This document shows positions 1 to 8,257 of a DNA stretch of 10,871 nucleotides, piece after piece (positions within the stretch are counted from its first letter, which is position 1; each line of letters opens with the position of its first letter). Where the stretch lies: the NCBI GenBank assembly GCA_003223065.1, contig QHXU01000038.1, positions 24,348 to 35,218 on the forward strand, read 5' to 3'. The notes below the pieces were generated by a model, which was given only the letters and a program-made list of their open reading frames with translations, did no database searches and had not been told where the DNA came from. A program made the position numbers and the translations under genes. Origin of the DNA: Acidobacteriota bacterium. Its GTDB lineage: Bacteria > Acidobacteriota > Terriglobia > Bryobacterales > Bryobacteraceae.

Positions 1-1
1 G

Positions 2-3000
2 TTCTCCGCGCCTGAGCAGCCGATCCACTTCGGCGCCGGCAACCTGACTCTCTATCGCGACGTCGCCAGCATGGACCCGCACCCGGGCTTCCTGAACGGC
101 GTGCTCTCGCTGTTGCTGAACGGGACGAATCCGCCAAACCGGTACGCGATCGAGGAGCAGAGCGCGGGCGCTTACTTCCGGCGGGAGAAGGCTGCGGAGC
201 TGGTAGCGCTGTTCGAATCGCGATTCCCCAATTCGGCGGAGCGTGCAGGTTTACGCGAACGCGTCATTGAAGCCTACGCGGTCTACGGATCGAACGATGG
301 CGTGATCCGCGCCGGCGCCGGGTTTCTGGCGGATTTTCCCAATGCGCCGAATCGCACCTCGGTCGCCATCCGGATGGCCGACGCTTACGCCAGAATGAAT
401 CAGACGCAGCCGGAGTTCGCGACGTACGATGCGCTGCTCGTGGAGCTGGCGGGGCGTTCGGGCGGGGTTCCGCTTGGTGCGCTGGCGCAAACCCAGCCGC
501 GTCCGAGGCAGCCTCGCGGGCGGAACTCTTCCGGGCCGCCCGCCGCGGAGAGCTTCCGCTCGCCTGATTACGCGCGTGTGCTCGACCGCTATGTCGCGCG
601 GCTCGTTTCGATGAAACGCATTCCCGATGCGCTGGCTCTGTACCGCCGCGAGATCGACCGGAACCCGAACGATCCTGGTCTCTACGACGTGCTGGCGGCA
701 TTCCTGGAACAGAATCGGCTCGACGCCGAGATCGAGCAGGTTTATCAACGCGCGATCGCGCAGTTCCAGGACCACACGTGGGAACACAAGCTGGCGCGCT
801 GGTATCTGCGCCGGCAACGTCAGGCTGATGTGGCGCGCCTGACGCGCGAGGTCGTAAGGATTTTTTCGGGTACTGAACTCGATGCCTACTTCCGGGAGAT
901 CGTAGGGCAGGCCGCGCCAGTGGGGCCGGCGCTTTACCTGCAGTTGAATCTTTTCGCACACCAACGCTTTCCGCACCACCTGAGCTTCGTTCGGAACCTT
1001 CTCACCGCATATTCGATCCAGCCGACGCGGGACGACTCGGCCTATGAGGCGATCCTCCGCCAGCACTGGTACGACGCAGAGGACCTGCGCATGCGATTCT
1101 TCGAGCGGCTCTCGCGGACGGGCCGGCTGGATGCGGAACTTTCGGTGGTCCGGACGTCAAATCCGGCGGCCTCTGGCGGCCGTTGGCAAGAAGCGATGGA
1201 TCAGTCTCCGGCAGCCGTGCGGATGCTCGCCGAGGGCGAGGCGTGGCGCGGGCATTTTGAAACGGCTGCCCCGATGTTCCTGGCGATCGAGACGAATTTT
1301 CCGGCGGACGGAGTGGTCGGCCGCCGTACCGCCGCGGTGTACCGGTCGCTAGGAACGATCGATCCAAAGCTGACCGACACGGCCATCGCCGTCGAAGAAA
1401 AGCTCAGCCAGGCTGATCCGCGAAACCGCGCCACCCTCACCAGGCTCGGCGAAATCGAGGCGGAGCGCGAGCGTTTCGATCGCGCAGGCAGTTACTGGAA
1501 CCGGATACCGGAGATCGAGCCGTCGAAGCCCGACGGGTATCTGGAAGCGGCAACGGTCTACTGGGATTACTACCGGTATGAGGACGCGCTGCGATCGATC
1601 GAGCGGGCGCGGAAGCTGCTGGAAACCCCATCGCTGTTCGCCTACGAAGCGGGCGCGATCCGTGAAAACCAGCGCGATTACAGCCACGCGATTCTCGAAT
1701 ACGCCAAGGGTGCGCTGGCGCAACCGGGATCGAACGCGGAAGAAAGGCTGCTGTCCCTGTCGCGCCGGCAGGCGTTGCGCGCGAGCATCGAGCAGCTTAC
1801 CGATAATCTTGTGTCCTCCCGGAATCCGGAGATGGGAGCGTTCAATCTCCGCGTCGCGCTGCTGCGCAACCAGAATCGCCGGGACGACCTGGAGAAGTTT
1901 CTGCTTGATGTCGCAGCCCGCACGAATGTGCCGGAACTGCTGGCGGCGATCGACGACGCGGGCCGTTTTGACGGATATCCGGAAGTGCAGCGAACGGCGA
2001 TCGAGCGGCAAATCGCCATCTCGAATGACCCCGTGGAGCGGATGCGATTACGGCTCGCGCTGGCCCGTTTCCATGAGGGTCAGGGGCAGCAGGCTCAGGG
2101 CGCGCAGGTGATCGATGCTCTTTATCGCGACCATCCCGCGATCCTCGGGGTGGTACGGGCAACCATCGATTATCACTGGCGCAACAAAAACACCAAGCGC
2201 GCCGTCGACGTGCTGGAAGAGGCGGCGGGGCGCGCGGAGCCGGGATATCAGAAACAGTTCCTGACTGAGGCGGCGCGGAAAGCGGCCGAAGCGGGTGACT
2301 ATGCGCGGGCTCGCGGATTTGCGGCGAAGCTGCTCGCAGCCGACCCCTACCGCGCCGAGTACGTTTCTTTGATGGCGGACACCTATGCGCGCCAGGGGAA
2401 CGATCGGGGCCTTCGCGCCTTCTATGAAGGCAAGATAAGGGCGTTGGGCGCCGCTCAGATCGAGCAGATCGCTGCCATGCGGCGCGCGCTGATCCCCGTG
2501 CTCACGCGCATGAAGGATTTTTCGAGCGGGGTGGACCAGTACATCGAAATCCTGAACCGTTATCCCGAAGACGAACTGCTGGCGCGAGAAGCGGCGCTCT
2601 ATGCCTCGTCGAACGGCGTCGCGCGCAAGCTCCGCGACTACTACGCCAAGGCGACGGCCGATTCGCCCAAGGATTTTCGCTGGCCCATGGTGATGGCCCG
2701 GATCGAAACACAGCTCGAGGATTACCCGTCGGCGATCGCTTCCTACACGCGCGCCGCAGGAGTACGTCCTGATCGGGCGGACTTGCTGATGGCGAGGCTC
2801 GACCTCGAGGAACGGTTGTTGCGCTTTGACGAAGCGGCGGCCAGCGCCGCGAAAATATATGAGCTCACTTACCGGAATCCGCTGTGGATGGAGAAGCGTG
2901 CGGAAATCCGGGCACGGCAGGGGCGGACGGCCGAGGCGGTTGCTGCGCTGAGTCAGGCTTGGATCGAGGGGCGTCCGGATAATGCCCGGAATTTCTTCCA

Positions 3001-5827
3001 CGTCGCGGAAAAGCTCGAAGCCTGGGGCATGCTGGCCGACGCGCGCAAATTCGCAGAGGAGGGGCGCAAGCGCGACCGCGCGGAAGGATTGAGCGTTTAC
3101 ACCAGGATTCTCATGCGCCAGCACGAGTATCAAACAGCGCTTGCGAATCTAGCCGCGCTCGAGCCCGAAATCGCCTCGCCAATCATCCGTGAGATCGGCT
3201 TCGTCATCGAGCGCTACTACGCGCCTGAGGAGAAGATCGCGTTCGGCGCGGCGCTCGCAAATCAGCCGCGGCGCATCGATGTCGCCGAGAGCGCCGGACT
3301 GGCGGAACTCGAAACCACTTGGCGCTATCAGCGGCTGATCGCCAGGCCCGTCGCGGCGGAAGCGCAGCGTGACCGACGAAGGTTGATTTTTCTTGGGCGG
3401 GAACGGCTCAGGTTCGACGAGCTCGGCGCGCAACTTGAGGCTTACGACCGCGCACTGCCCCCGAACGCGGACCATGGCGGCAACTTAGAGGAGGCGGCGC
3501 AGTGCTATCGAGCCAGCGGGAACGTCGCGGCCGAATTGCGCGCGCTGCGGCTCGCGCACGATCGCAGCGCATTGAGCGGCTCCCTGTTTGACCGGTATTG
3601 TCAAATGCTCGTTGCGCAGCCTCAGCTGCTGGTCGCGGCCATCGCGCGTGAACAGCGATCCAACGCCGCAAACGGGATGGTAAATTACGCGCTTCAGCAC
3701 GCGGGCGCGGCGGTGGCCCAACAGTCAATCGCAGCGCGCGGGCAAAGGTTGGGACCGCTGTGGACCAGGGCCTACACGGGGCTCGCGGGTTTGTATTATA
3801 CGAGCGCGGCCGCGCCCGCCCGCGCCGCATTCACCGGCATCTTGGGCGACATGACGATTGGAACACGCATCGGCAAGCCGGTGGATCGGGAACAGCAGCT
3901 CGCGGGCGACCTCTGGTTCTACTATGGAGGCCGCTTCGGCGAGTATCTCGGCGCGACGAAGCAGGCGGGCGCCGACGACTACTTACCGGCGATGGTGGAA
4001 GCCACTCCGGGGCGGTCCGAGGCGTACTTTACGCTGGCGGAATATTTTCATGACACTGGCAATGCGGCGGTCGCCGCCGCGGATTATCGCGGCGCGCTCG
4101 AGCTCAATCCGGCACGGGCGGATGTGCACGATCGGCTGGCGGTGGCCGCCGCGGCTGCCGGCCGCGCGGATGAGGCGGTCGAGGAGTGGAAGCTTGCGCT
4201 GGCGGCGTTCACTCGCATGATGGACCGCCCCCACGTTTCCCCGAAGTTCTGGATTGAGCTGCGCGTTACGCTTGATCACATCGGGACGGCGAGAGCTCTC
4301 GGCGCGTTGCGCGACGATATCGAGAAATTGCTGCGGCTGTATATCCGCCGCAACGGCGCGTTCCAGATCGACACGTTGCTCGAAGGAGCACTGGCCGCCA
4401 CCGCCGATCCGGAAGCCGGAGTCACATGGATCGGCGAGCTGGGCCAGTCCGCGCCCGATCCGGTGCAATTTCTGAGCGCGCTGCTCGATCGGCCATGGAT
4501 TCCGGAGCCTCAGAAGGACATTCTGTACCGTCGAATCGTCGAAAGCGCGCAGGCGCACGCCGCGCAGACCTTCGGCGAGCGTCAATTCAACGCACGCAAC
4601 CAGGCATGGACGTGGCAGCTTTCCTGGATCGAGTACCTTCTCGCACGGCGCGCGAACGACCGGGCCCGACAGCTGCTCGAGTCGCTTCCGGGTGAGGCGA
4701 AGAAGCAGCGCGCGGCCGAGGTGGTTCCGCTCGAGGTTCGGGTGGCGGCGCGAACCGGTGGCCTTGCGGCGCTGTTGGCTCGATATCAGGAATCGCCGAT
4801 GCTAGAGCAGCTCCGTCTGGCCGCGACACAGCTCCGCGAGCAAGGGGACCCCGGCTCCGCCAGGCGCGTGCTCGAGTTTGTGTACGGATACGAGCTGAAA
4901 TCCGGAAATCTCGACGCTTCAAGTTTCCTCGGCCTTGCCGGAGTTCGTCTTGAGGAAAAAGATACGGCCGGCGCATTGGCGCTGCTGCGCCGCATGGCAC
5001 TGGTTTCGGGTCAGGCGTTTACGGGCCTTGAAGCTGCGGCGTCGCTGCTCGAAAGGACGAGCCATGCCACAGAGGCAGCGGAGTTCCTCAGCGCGTTGGT
5101 GAAAGCGGAGCCGTGGAACGCGGACGCGAGGCGGCGGCTGGCGGGGATTCAGGGTTCGAAAGAAGCGCTGGCGGCGGTCGCGAGGTCCGCGGATGCGCCC
5201 TACGACGCCCGTGTAGCGGCAGCGCTAGCGCTGCGAAAGCTCAAGAGCGAAGCGCTGACGGGCGTCGATGCTGAGCTCGCGCTCCTTTCCGCACAGACGC
5301 CGCTCACGGATCGGGAAGTCAGTAAACCGTACTTTGTCCGGTCGAGGCTGGAAGCCGCAGCCATAACCAGAGATCCGGCGGCACGCGAAGAACTGCTTGC
5401 CGGCGCGATTGCAGTCGACCCGAAGCCAAGAGCGCCGAGACTGGCCGCGTTCAGCGCAGCGCTAGAAGCCCGACATTACGCTCTGGCCGTCGCGATCGCG
5501 CACCAGCTATTGCCGCAATATTTCCGTGAAGACGGCGGGTTCACGCCGTGGATCGCGGAGTCGTTCCTCAGCGGCATGGACAAGGCGAATCGAGTCATGC
5601 TGGCGCGCGGGCTCGGAGAGGCCGAACAGCGGCTGGGTGATCTGCGGGCCGCGTCGCTCTATTACCAGATTGCGCAGAAGATCGAGCCCGCCGATAGCGT
5701 TGGGCGGAGCCTGAATGCTGTGCGAGTTCAGCTCGCGCTGAATGCGAAGAATGAGGCCAGGCGGCCGATCGTGACGGACGCCCTGGAGCAGGACCATCTG
5801 GTTCGACCGAAGGTGAGTGCACCATGA
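2..5827 (+). CDS. Giant TPR-repeat protein, 5' end outside the window
   Basis: The reading frame is open from base 2 to the TGA at 5825-5827, giving 1941 residues without a start. The ATG at 71 is only the first internal Met: the 23 codons before it (FSAPEQPIHF...) read as normal protein. Numbering from that Met, helical TPR-like repeats recur along the chain, for example around residues 165-232, 475-520, 873-964, 1319-1384 (the clearest, with ALELNP and a following AGRADEAVEEW) and 1860-1874. A Pro/Arg/Ser-rich linker lies near 131-165. I count only two cysteines (C1145, C1177), which fits an exported protein but does not prove it; any signal peptide would be upstream. TPR arrays usually form protein-binding scaffolds; no catalytic motif is visible. 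The gene overlaps the next one by ATGA, so the four plus-strand genes are probably co-translated. The family of the missing N-terminus is unknown to me. Confidence 0.9.
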   Translation, partial: FSAPEQPIHFGAGNLTLYRDVASMDPHPGFLNGVLSLLLNGTNPPNRYAIEEQSAGAYFRREKAAELVALFESRFPNSAERAGLRERVIEAYAVYGSNDGVIRAGAGFLADFPNAPNRTSVAIRMADAYARMNQTQPEFATYDALLVELAGRSGGVPLGALAQTQPRPRQPRGRNSSGPPAAESFRSPDYARVLDRYVARLVSMKRIPDALALYRREIDRNPNDPGLYDVLAAFLEQNRLDAEIEQVYQRAIAQFQDHTWEHKLARWYLRRQRQADVARLTREVVRIFSGTELDAYFREIVGQAAPVGPALYLQLNLFAHQRFPHHLSFVRNLLTAYSIQPTRDDSAYEAILRQHWYDAEDLRMRFFERLSRTGRLDAELSVVRTSNPAASGGRWQEAMDQSPAAVRMLAEGEAWRGHFETAAPMFLAIETNFPADGVVGRRTAAVYRSLGTIDPKLTDTAIAVEEKLSQADPRNRATLTRLGEIEAERERFDRAGSYWNRIPEIEPSKPDGYLEAATVYWDYYRYEDALRSIERARKLLETPSLFAYEAGAIRENQRDYSHAILEYAKGALAQPGSNAEERLLSLSRRQALRASIEQLTDNLVSSRNPEMGAFNLRVALLRNQNRRDDLEKFLLDVAARTNVPELLAAIDDAGRFDGYPEVQRTAIERQIAISNDPVERMRLRLALARFHEGQGQQAQGAQVIDALYRDHPAILGVVRATIDYHWRNKNTKRAVDVLEEAAGRAEPGYQKQFLTEAARKAAEAGDYARARGFAAKLLAADPYRAEYVSLMADTYARQGNDRGLRAFYEGKIRALGAAQIEQIAAMRRALIPVLTRMKDFSSGVDQYIEILNRYPEDELLAREAALYASSNGVARKLRDYYAKATADSPKDFRWPMVMARIETQLEDYPSAIASYTRAAGVRPDRADLLMARLDLEERLLRFDEAAASAAKIYELTYRNPLWMEKRAEIRARQGRTAEAVAALSQAWIEGRPDNARNFFHVAEKLEAWGMLADARKFAEEGRKRDRAEGLSVYTRILMRQHEYQTALANLAALEPEIASPIIREIGFVIERYYAPEEKIAFGAALANQPRRIDVAESAGLAELETTWRYQRLIARPVAAEAQRDRRRLIFLGRERLRFDELGAQLEAYDRALPPNADHGGNLEEAAQCYRASGNVAAELRALRLAHDRSALSGSLFDRYCQMLVAQPQLLVAAIAREQRSNAANGMVNYALQHAGAAVAQQSIAARGQRLGPLWTRAYTGLAGLYYTSAAAPARAAFTGILGDMTIGTRIGKPVDREQQLAGDLWFYYGGRFGEYLGATKQAGADDYLPAMVEATPGRSEAYFTLAEYFHDTGNAAVAAADYRGALELNPARADVHDRLAVAAAAAGRADEAVEEWKLALAAFTRMMDRPHVSPKFWIELRVTLDHIGTARALGALRDDIEKLLRLYIRRNGAFQIDTLLEGALAATADPEAGVTWIGELGQSAPDPVQFLSALLDRPWIPEPQKDILYRRIVESAQAHAAQTFGERQFNARNQAWTWQLSWIEYLLARRANDRARQLLESLPGEAKKQRAAEVVPLEVRVAARTGGLAALLARYQESPMLEQLRLAATQLREQGDPGSARRVLEFVYGYELKSGNLDASSFLGLAGVRLEEKDTAGALALLRRMALVSGQAFTGLEAAASLLERTSHATEAAEFLSALVKAEPWNADARRRLAGIQGSKEALAAVARSADAPYDARVAAALALRKLKSEALTGVDAELALLSAQTPLTDREVSKPYFVRSRLEAAAITRDPAAREELLAGAIAVDPKPRAPRLAAFSAALEARHYALAVAIAHQLLPQYFREDGGFTPWIAESFLSGMDKANRVMLARGLGEAEQRLGDLRAASLYYQIAQKIEPADSVGRSLNAVRVQLALNAKNEARRPIVTDALEQDHLVRPKVSAP
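5810..5817 (+). promoter_or_regulatory. Ribosome binding site for the DUF3352-like gene
   Basis: AAGGTGAG lies 6 bases before the ATG at 5824 and inside the last codons of the TPR gene. It is a good Shine-Dalgarno match and supports 5824 as the start, with the 4-base ATGA overlap. Confidence 0.55.
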
Positions 5828-6375
5828 AGAAGCGCTTCTTGCTGTCGCTGCCGGTGGCCGCCGTTTTGGTGCTGGTGGTGTTTTGGGCGCTGGCACAGCC
5901 TGCGCCGGCTCCGCTCGCGAGCATATTTCCGGCCGGCGCGCTGGTTTATCTCGAGGCGAAGGACTTGAGCTCGTTGCTGGCGGACTGGAACGCCTCCGTG
6001 GAAAAACGCGCGTGGCTCGAAAGCGCCAATTATCAGGTGTTCTCGCGATCGCGGAATCCACTTGAACGCCCGCCGCGGTGGCGGAGTTCGCCACCGCGGC
6101 GGGCGTTCCAGTGGATTACGCCCTACTGGGCCCGGTGGCGGGAACGAATTCGGCGCTGTCCATTTACGATATCGGAAGCCTGGAATTCCTTTACATCACT
6201 CGCCTCACATCGGCAAGAGCGATGGATACGGCGCTTTGGAAAGCGCGAAGCAGCTACCAGACCCGCAACGCGGGCGGCGTCACCTACTACGTCAAGGAGG
6301 ACAAAGCATCGCATCGGCTGGCGGCGTTCGCTCATACAAGCGACATGCTGTTACTCGCTACGAAGGAAGAGTTGA
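5824..6375 (+). CDS. N-terminal fragment of a frameshifted DUF3352-like membrane-anchored protein
   Basis: The ATG overlaps the TPR gene stop (ATGA) and has a good ribosome binding site. Residues 1-4 are MKKR, followed by a hydrophobic segment (about 5-25), a signal anchor or signal peptide. Residues 36-48 (PAGALVYLEAKDL) match the opening of exported DUF3352-type proteins as I remember them; this is recognition, not a search. Genuine sequence ends with SRSR at residue 77 (base 6054). Base 6055 begins the left arm of a 63-bp inverted repeat, after which this frame turns into Arg/Pro-rich nonsense until a stop at 6375. The rest of the protein continues in another frame from about 6084 to 7529. 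So this is one gene split by an inverted duplication, not two genes. The intact product would be near 565-570 residues. Confidence 0.75.
   Translation: MKKRFLLSLPVAAVLVLVVFWALAQPAPAPLASIFPAGALVYLEAKDLSSLLADWNASVEKRAWLESANYQVFSRSRNPLERPPRWRSSPPRRAFQWITPYWARWRERIRRCPFTISEAWNSFTSLASHRQERWIRRFGKREAATRPATRAASPTTSRRTKHRIGWRRSLIQATCCYSLRRKS
6055..6117. repeat. 63-bp near-perfect hairpin that breaks the DUF3352-like gene
   Basis: Bases 6055-6083 are the reverse complement of 6089-6117 with 28 of 29 positions matching (single mismatch 6063/6109), separated by the 5-base spacer GAGTT. The right arm encodes plausible conserved protein (EFATAAGVPVD). The left arm encodes nothing sensible and shifts the frame. 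The left arm is therefore the likely inverted copy and the right arm the template. Confidence 0.95.
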
Positions 6376-7529
6376 TCGCGGGCGCGCTCGAGCTGCTGGC
6401 GCGCCAGAGCCGGCCTGCAATCGTTTCCGAAAAATGGTTCGCAGACGGGGTGCAAGCCGCACCCCCGGGACCGCGCGATCTGCGGTTGGTCTACAACCTG
6501 GAGCGGCTGACGCGAACGCCACATTTCCGATCCTATTGGGTGCAGCGCAATACTGGCGCGTTGCGTGAGTTCTCCGCGGGCCTGGCCGATCTGGAACGGG
6601 CCGGCGGCGAGCTTCGGGAAAGGCGAGTGCTTCTGCGCGGGACGCCGGCGGCAGATTTATCCGCGGTCGAAGCAGCAGCCGGAGAACTGCTCGCGCTGGT
6701 TCCCGATGACGCCGGACTGTATCGCGTGCGGGCGCGGCCGGCCGCAGCGCAAGCGCAGCGATGGATCGAGGAGAAGCTGTTTGCCACTAGCGTTCCAGCA
6801 GGTCCGCAATCGAATCAAGCGCCAGTCGTCCTAAGGACTCCCGACGCCGGAGGCGAACAGGACCTCGAAACCCGCATCGACGAGCCGCCGCTCGGCGACG
6901 ATCGAAACGCCCGTGCCTTTGCCGCTTTGCGGGAGCGCTTGAGCGCCGCGAGGCTCGATGCGATGCTCGAGGTTTCTTCGGCCCGGCTAGCGCCGGACCG
7001 GGTATTCGTTCGCCCGCAATCGGCGATCGTGCTTTTGGCCAGCGACGCCTGGGCCGCGCCTGCCGTGCGCGATGCGCTCACCGCCTCCGTGAGCAATCTT
7101 TGGACGAGCGCCGGTCTCGGAGCGGGCTGGCGGGCGGGCCCTGCCGGCGTCGAGCAACTGGACGGGTTGGTGAAATTGGCCATTGCAGTGGACGGGCGCC
7201 GTCTTGTGATCGGCGATTCCGTAGAGCTGGTGAACGCGATCCTGGCGCGGCGCAATCGCGCGGCCGCCGCTGGAGCAGTTTATGCGGCCGGCTGGCGCCA
7301 CGCGCGCGAGCTTTCGAATTTCGAGCGCTTGACGAGGCTGATCGATTTTCCGCAGATTCCGTCAGCGCCGGCCGAGGCAGAACAGCCCGCCGCGCGGGAG
7401 CCGATGTTCTTCTCCGAAAACATGGCCAGCCTTGGACGCGCACTCGAGCGCGTGCAATCGGCGACGATCGCCGCGCACGATTCAGGCCTCGTGGTGCGCG
7501 AATCCGTGGTCTACAGGTTCGGTCCATGA
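6078..7529 (+). CDS. C-terminal portion of the DUF3352-like exported protein (frameshifted from its N-terminus)
   Basis: The frame opens with a GTG at 6078 that lies inside the hairpin and is unlikely to be a natural start; genuine protein probably resumes at 6084 (EFATAAGVPVD). The ORF codes for 483 residues with alternating beta-like and helical stretches (YDIGSLEFLYITRL, VTYYVKED, MLLLATKEELI), a pattern typical of DUF3352-like substrate-free periplasmic domains. No catalytic motif is recognised. The product ends in VYRFGP, and its TGA overlaps the ATG of the mini-PBP gene (ATGA at 7526-7529). Joined to the fragment at 5824-6054, this would be one protein anchored at its N-terminus with most of its mass outside the cytoplasmic membrane. 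If the hairpin is an assembly error, the gene is intact in the organism. If it is real, the protein lacks its export anchor and is probably non-functional. The family name is tentative. Confidence 0.8.
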   Translation: MAEFATAAGVPVDYALLGPVAGTNSALSIYDIGSLEFLYITRLTSARAMDTALWKARSSYQTRNAGGVTYYVKEDKASHRLAAFAHTSDMLLLATKEELIAGALELLARQSRPAIVSEKWFADGVQAAPPGPRDLRLVYNLERLTRTPHFRSYWVQRNTGALREFSAGLADLERAGGELRERRVLLRGTPAADLSAVEAAAGELLALVPDDAGLYRVRARPAAAQAQRWIEEKLFATSVPAGPQSNQAPVVLRTPDAGGEQDLETRIDEPPLGDDRNARAFAALRERLSAARLDAMLEVSSARLAPDRVFVRPQSAIVLLASDAWAAPAVRDALTASVSNLWTSAGLGAGWRAGPAGVEQLDGLVKLAIAVDGRRLVIGDSVELVNAILARRNRAAAAGAVYAAGWRHARELSNFERLTRLIDFPQIPSAPAEAEQPAAREPMFFSENMASLGRALERVQSATIAAHDSGLVVRESVVYRFGP

Positions 7530-8257
7530 CGGCGCCCTTCCTCACGGCGTTCCTGCTGGCCGGTTCCTTTGAGACCGGCGTTGTCAATTATCTAATTGTG
7601 GACGTGCGCACCCGCGAGGTCGTACGGTCGGAGTGGCCCGACTTGGAAACGCCGGTCCCCGCCGGGTCGCTGGTGAAGCCGTTCACCGCGCTGGCGTGGG
7701 CTGGCGAGTTTCCGGAGTTCACTTGCAAGGGCAGGCCGGACGGATGCTGGCTTGGGCGCGGGCACGGCCGGCTTCGTTTTCGCGAGGCGCTGGCAGTCTC
7801 GTGCAACGCGTATTTCTTGAACCTGGCTGAGGGAGTGAATGCCGCCGCGCTCGAGGTTGTGGCGTCGAAGTATGGGATTCCGGCGCCGGAGAGCGATCGC
7901 GCGGAAACACGGATCGGCCTTGGTGCGGATTGGCGAATCCCTCCGCTCGCCTTGGCGCGCGCTTATTGTGAGTTAGCCGCGCGTGCTCCGGAACCACGAG
8001 TGGCCGAGATTCTCGCGGGACTGGCTCGCGCGGCCCAATCGGGAACCGCAAGCGCGATCGGCCGCGGGGCGATGGCCAAGACCGGGACCGCGCCATGCGT
8101 GGCTGAGCGGCGCCACGCCGGCGACGGGTTTACGATGATACTCGATCCGGCGGAAGCGCCGCGCATGGCAATACTGGTGCGCGTTCATGGGGTGCCCGGA
8201 GCTGAAGCTGCCAAATCCGCGGCGCGGATTCTGCGCGCAGCGCGTACGGGGAAATGA
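7526..8257 (+). CDS. Mini penicillin-binding protein (transpeptidase/carboxypeptidase-type serine enzyme)
   Basis: This 243-residue protein has all three motifs of the penicillin-binding protein/serine beta-lactamase fold in order: S48-L-V-K51 (acyl-enzyme serine and lysine), S92-C-N94 and K185-T-G187. The family cross-links or trims peptidoglycan stem peptides outside the cytoplasmic membrane. The start at 7526 gives the ATGA overlap; the frame is open further upstream, but that stretch is shadow of the previous gene. A short hydrophobic N-terminus (APFLTAFLLAG) could serve in export, although it lacks the usual positive residues. Motif spacing is compact (41 residues SxxK to SxN, about 91 to KTG), and there is no room for the N-terminal domain of PBP2/FtsI proteins. 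A cysteine pair, C67 and C74, precedes the SxN motif. Position directly before a SpoIID gene points to a cell-wall role. A class D beta-lactamase-like or sensor function remains possible. Confidence 0.82.
   Translation: MTAPFLTAFLLAGSFETGVVNYLIVDVRTREVVRSEWPDLETPVPAGSLVKPFTALAWAGEFPEFTCKGRPDGCWLGRGHGRLRFREALAVSCNAYFLNLAEGVNAAALEVVASKYGIPAPESDRAETRIGLGADWRIPPLALARAYCELAARAPEPRVAEILAGLARAAQSGTASAIGRGAMAKTGTAPCVAERRHAGDGFTMILDPAEAPRMAILVRVHGVPGAEAAKSAARILRAARTGK

Noticed and set aside
2048..3133. Long minus-strand open frame (361 codons) inside the TPR gene
   Set aside because: GC-rich codon bias opens antisense frames; its translation is Arg/Pro-rich with no recognisable domain, while the plus-strand frame is continuous and TPR-like. 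The same holds for the minus frame at 251-1066.
5219..5234. 16-bp perfect palindrome (GCAGCGCTAGCGCTGC)
   Set aside because: It encodes an in-frame Ala/Leu run in the TPR gene, does not disturb the frame, and is explained by GCG/CTA codon use.
6062..6568. Plus-strand 168-codon frame overlapping the DUF3352-like gene
   Set aside because: It is a shadow frame with low-complexity Arg/Gly-rich translation; the 6078-7529 frame carries the sensible protein.
7100..7525. Upstream extension of the mini-PBP frame giving a 385-residue protein
   Set aside because: The extension is Arg/Gly-rich nonsense lying over genuine coding sequence in another frame; the start at 7526 gives the operon's usual ATGA overlap.
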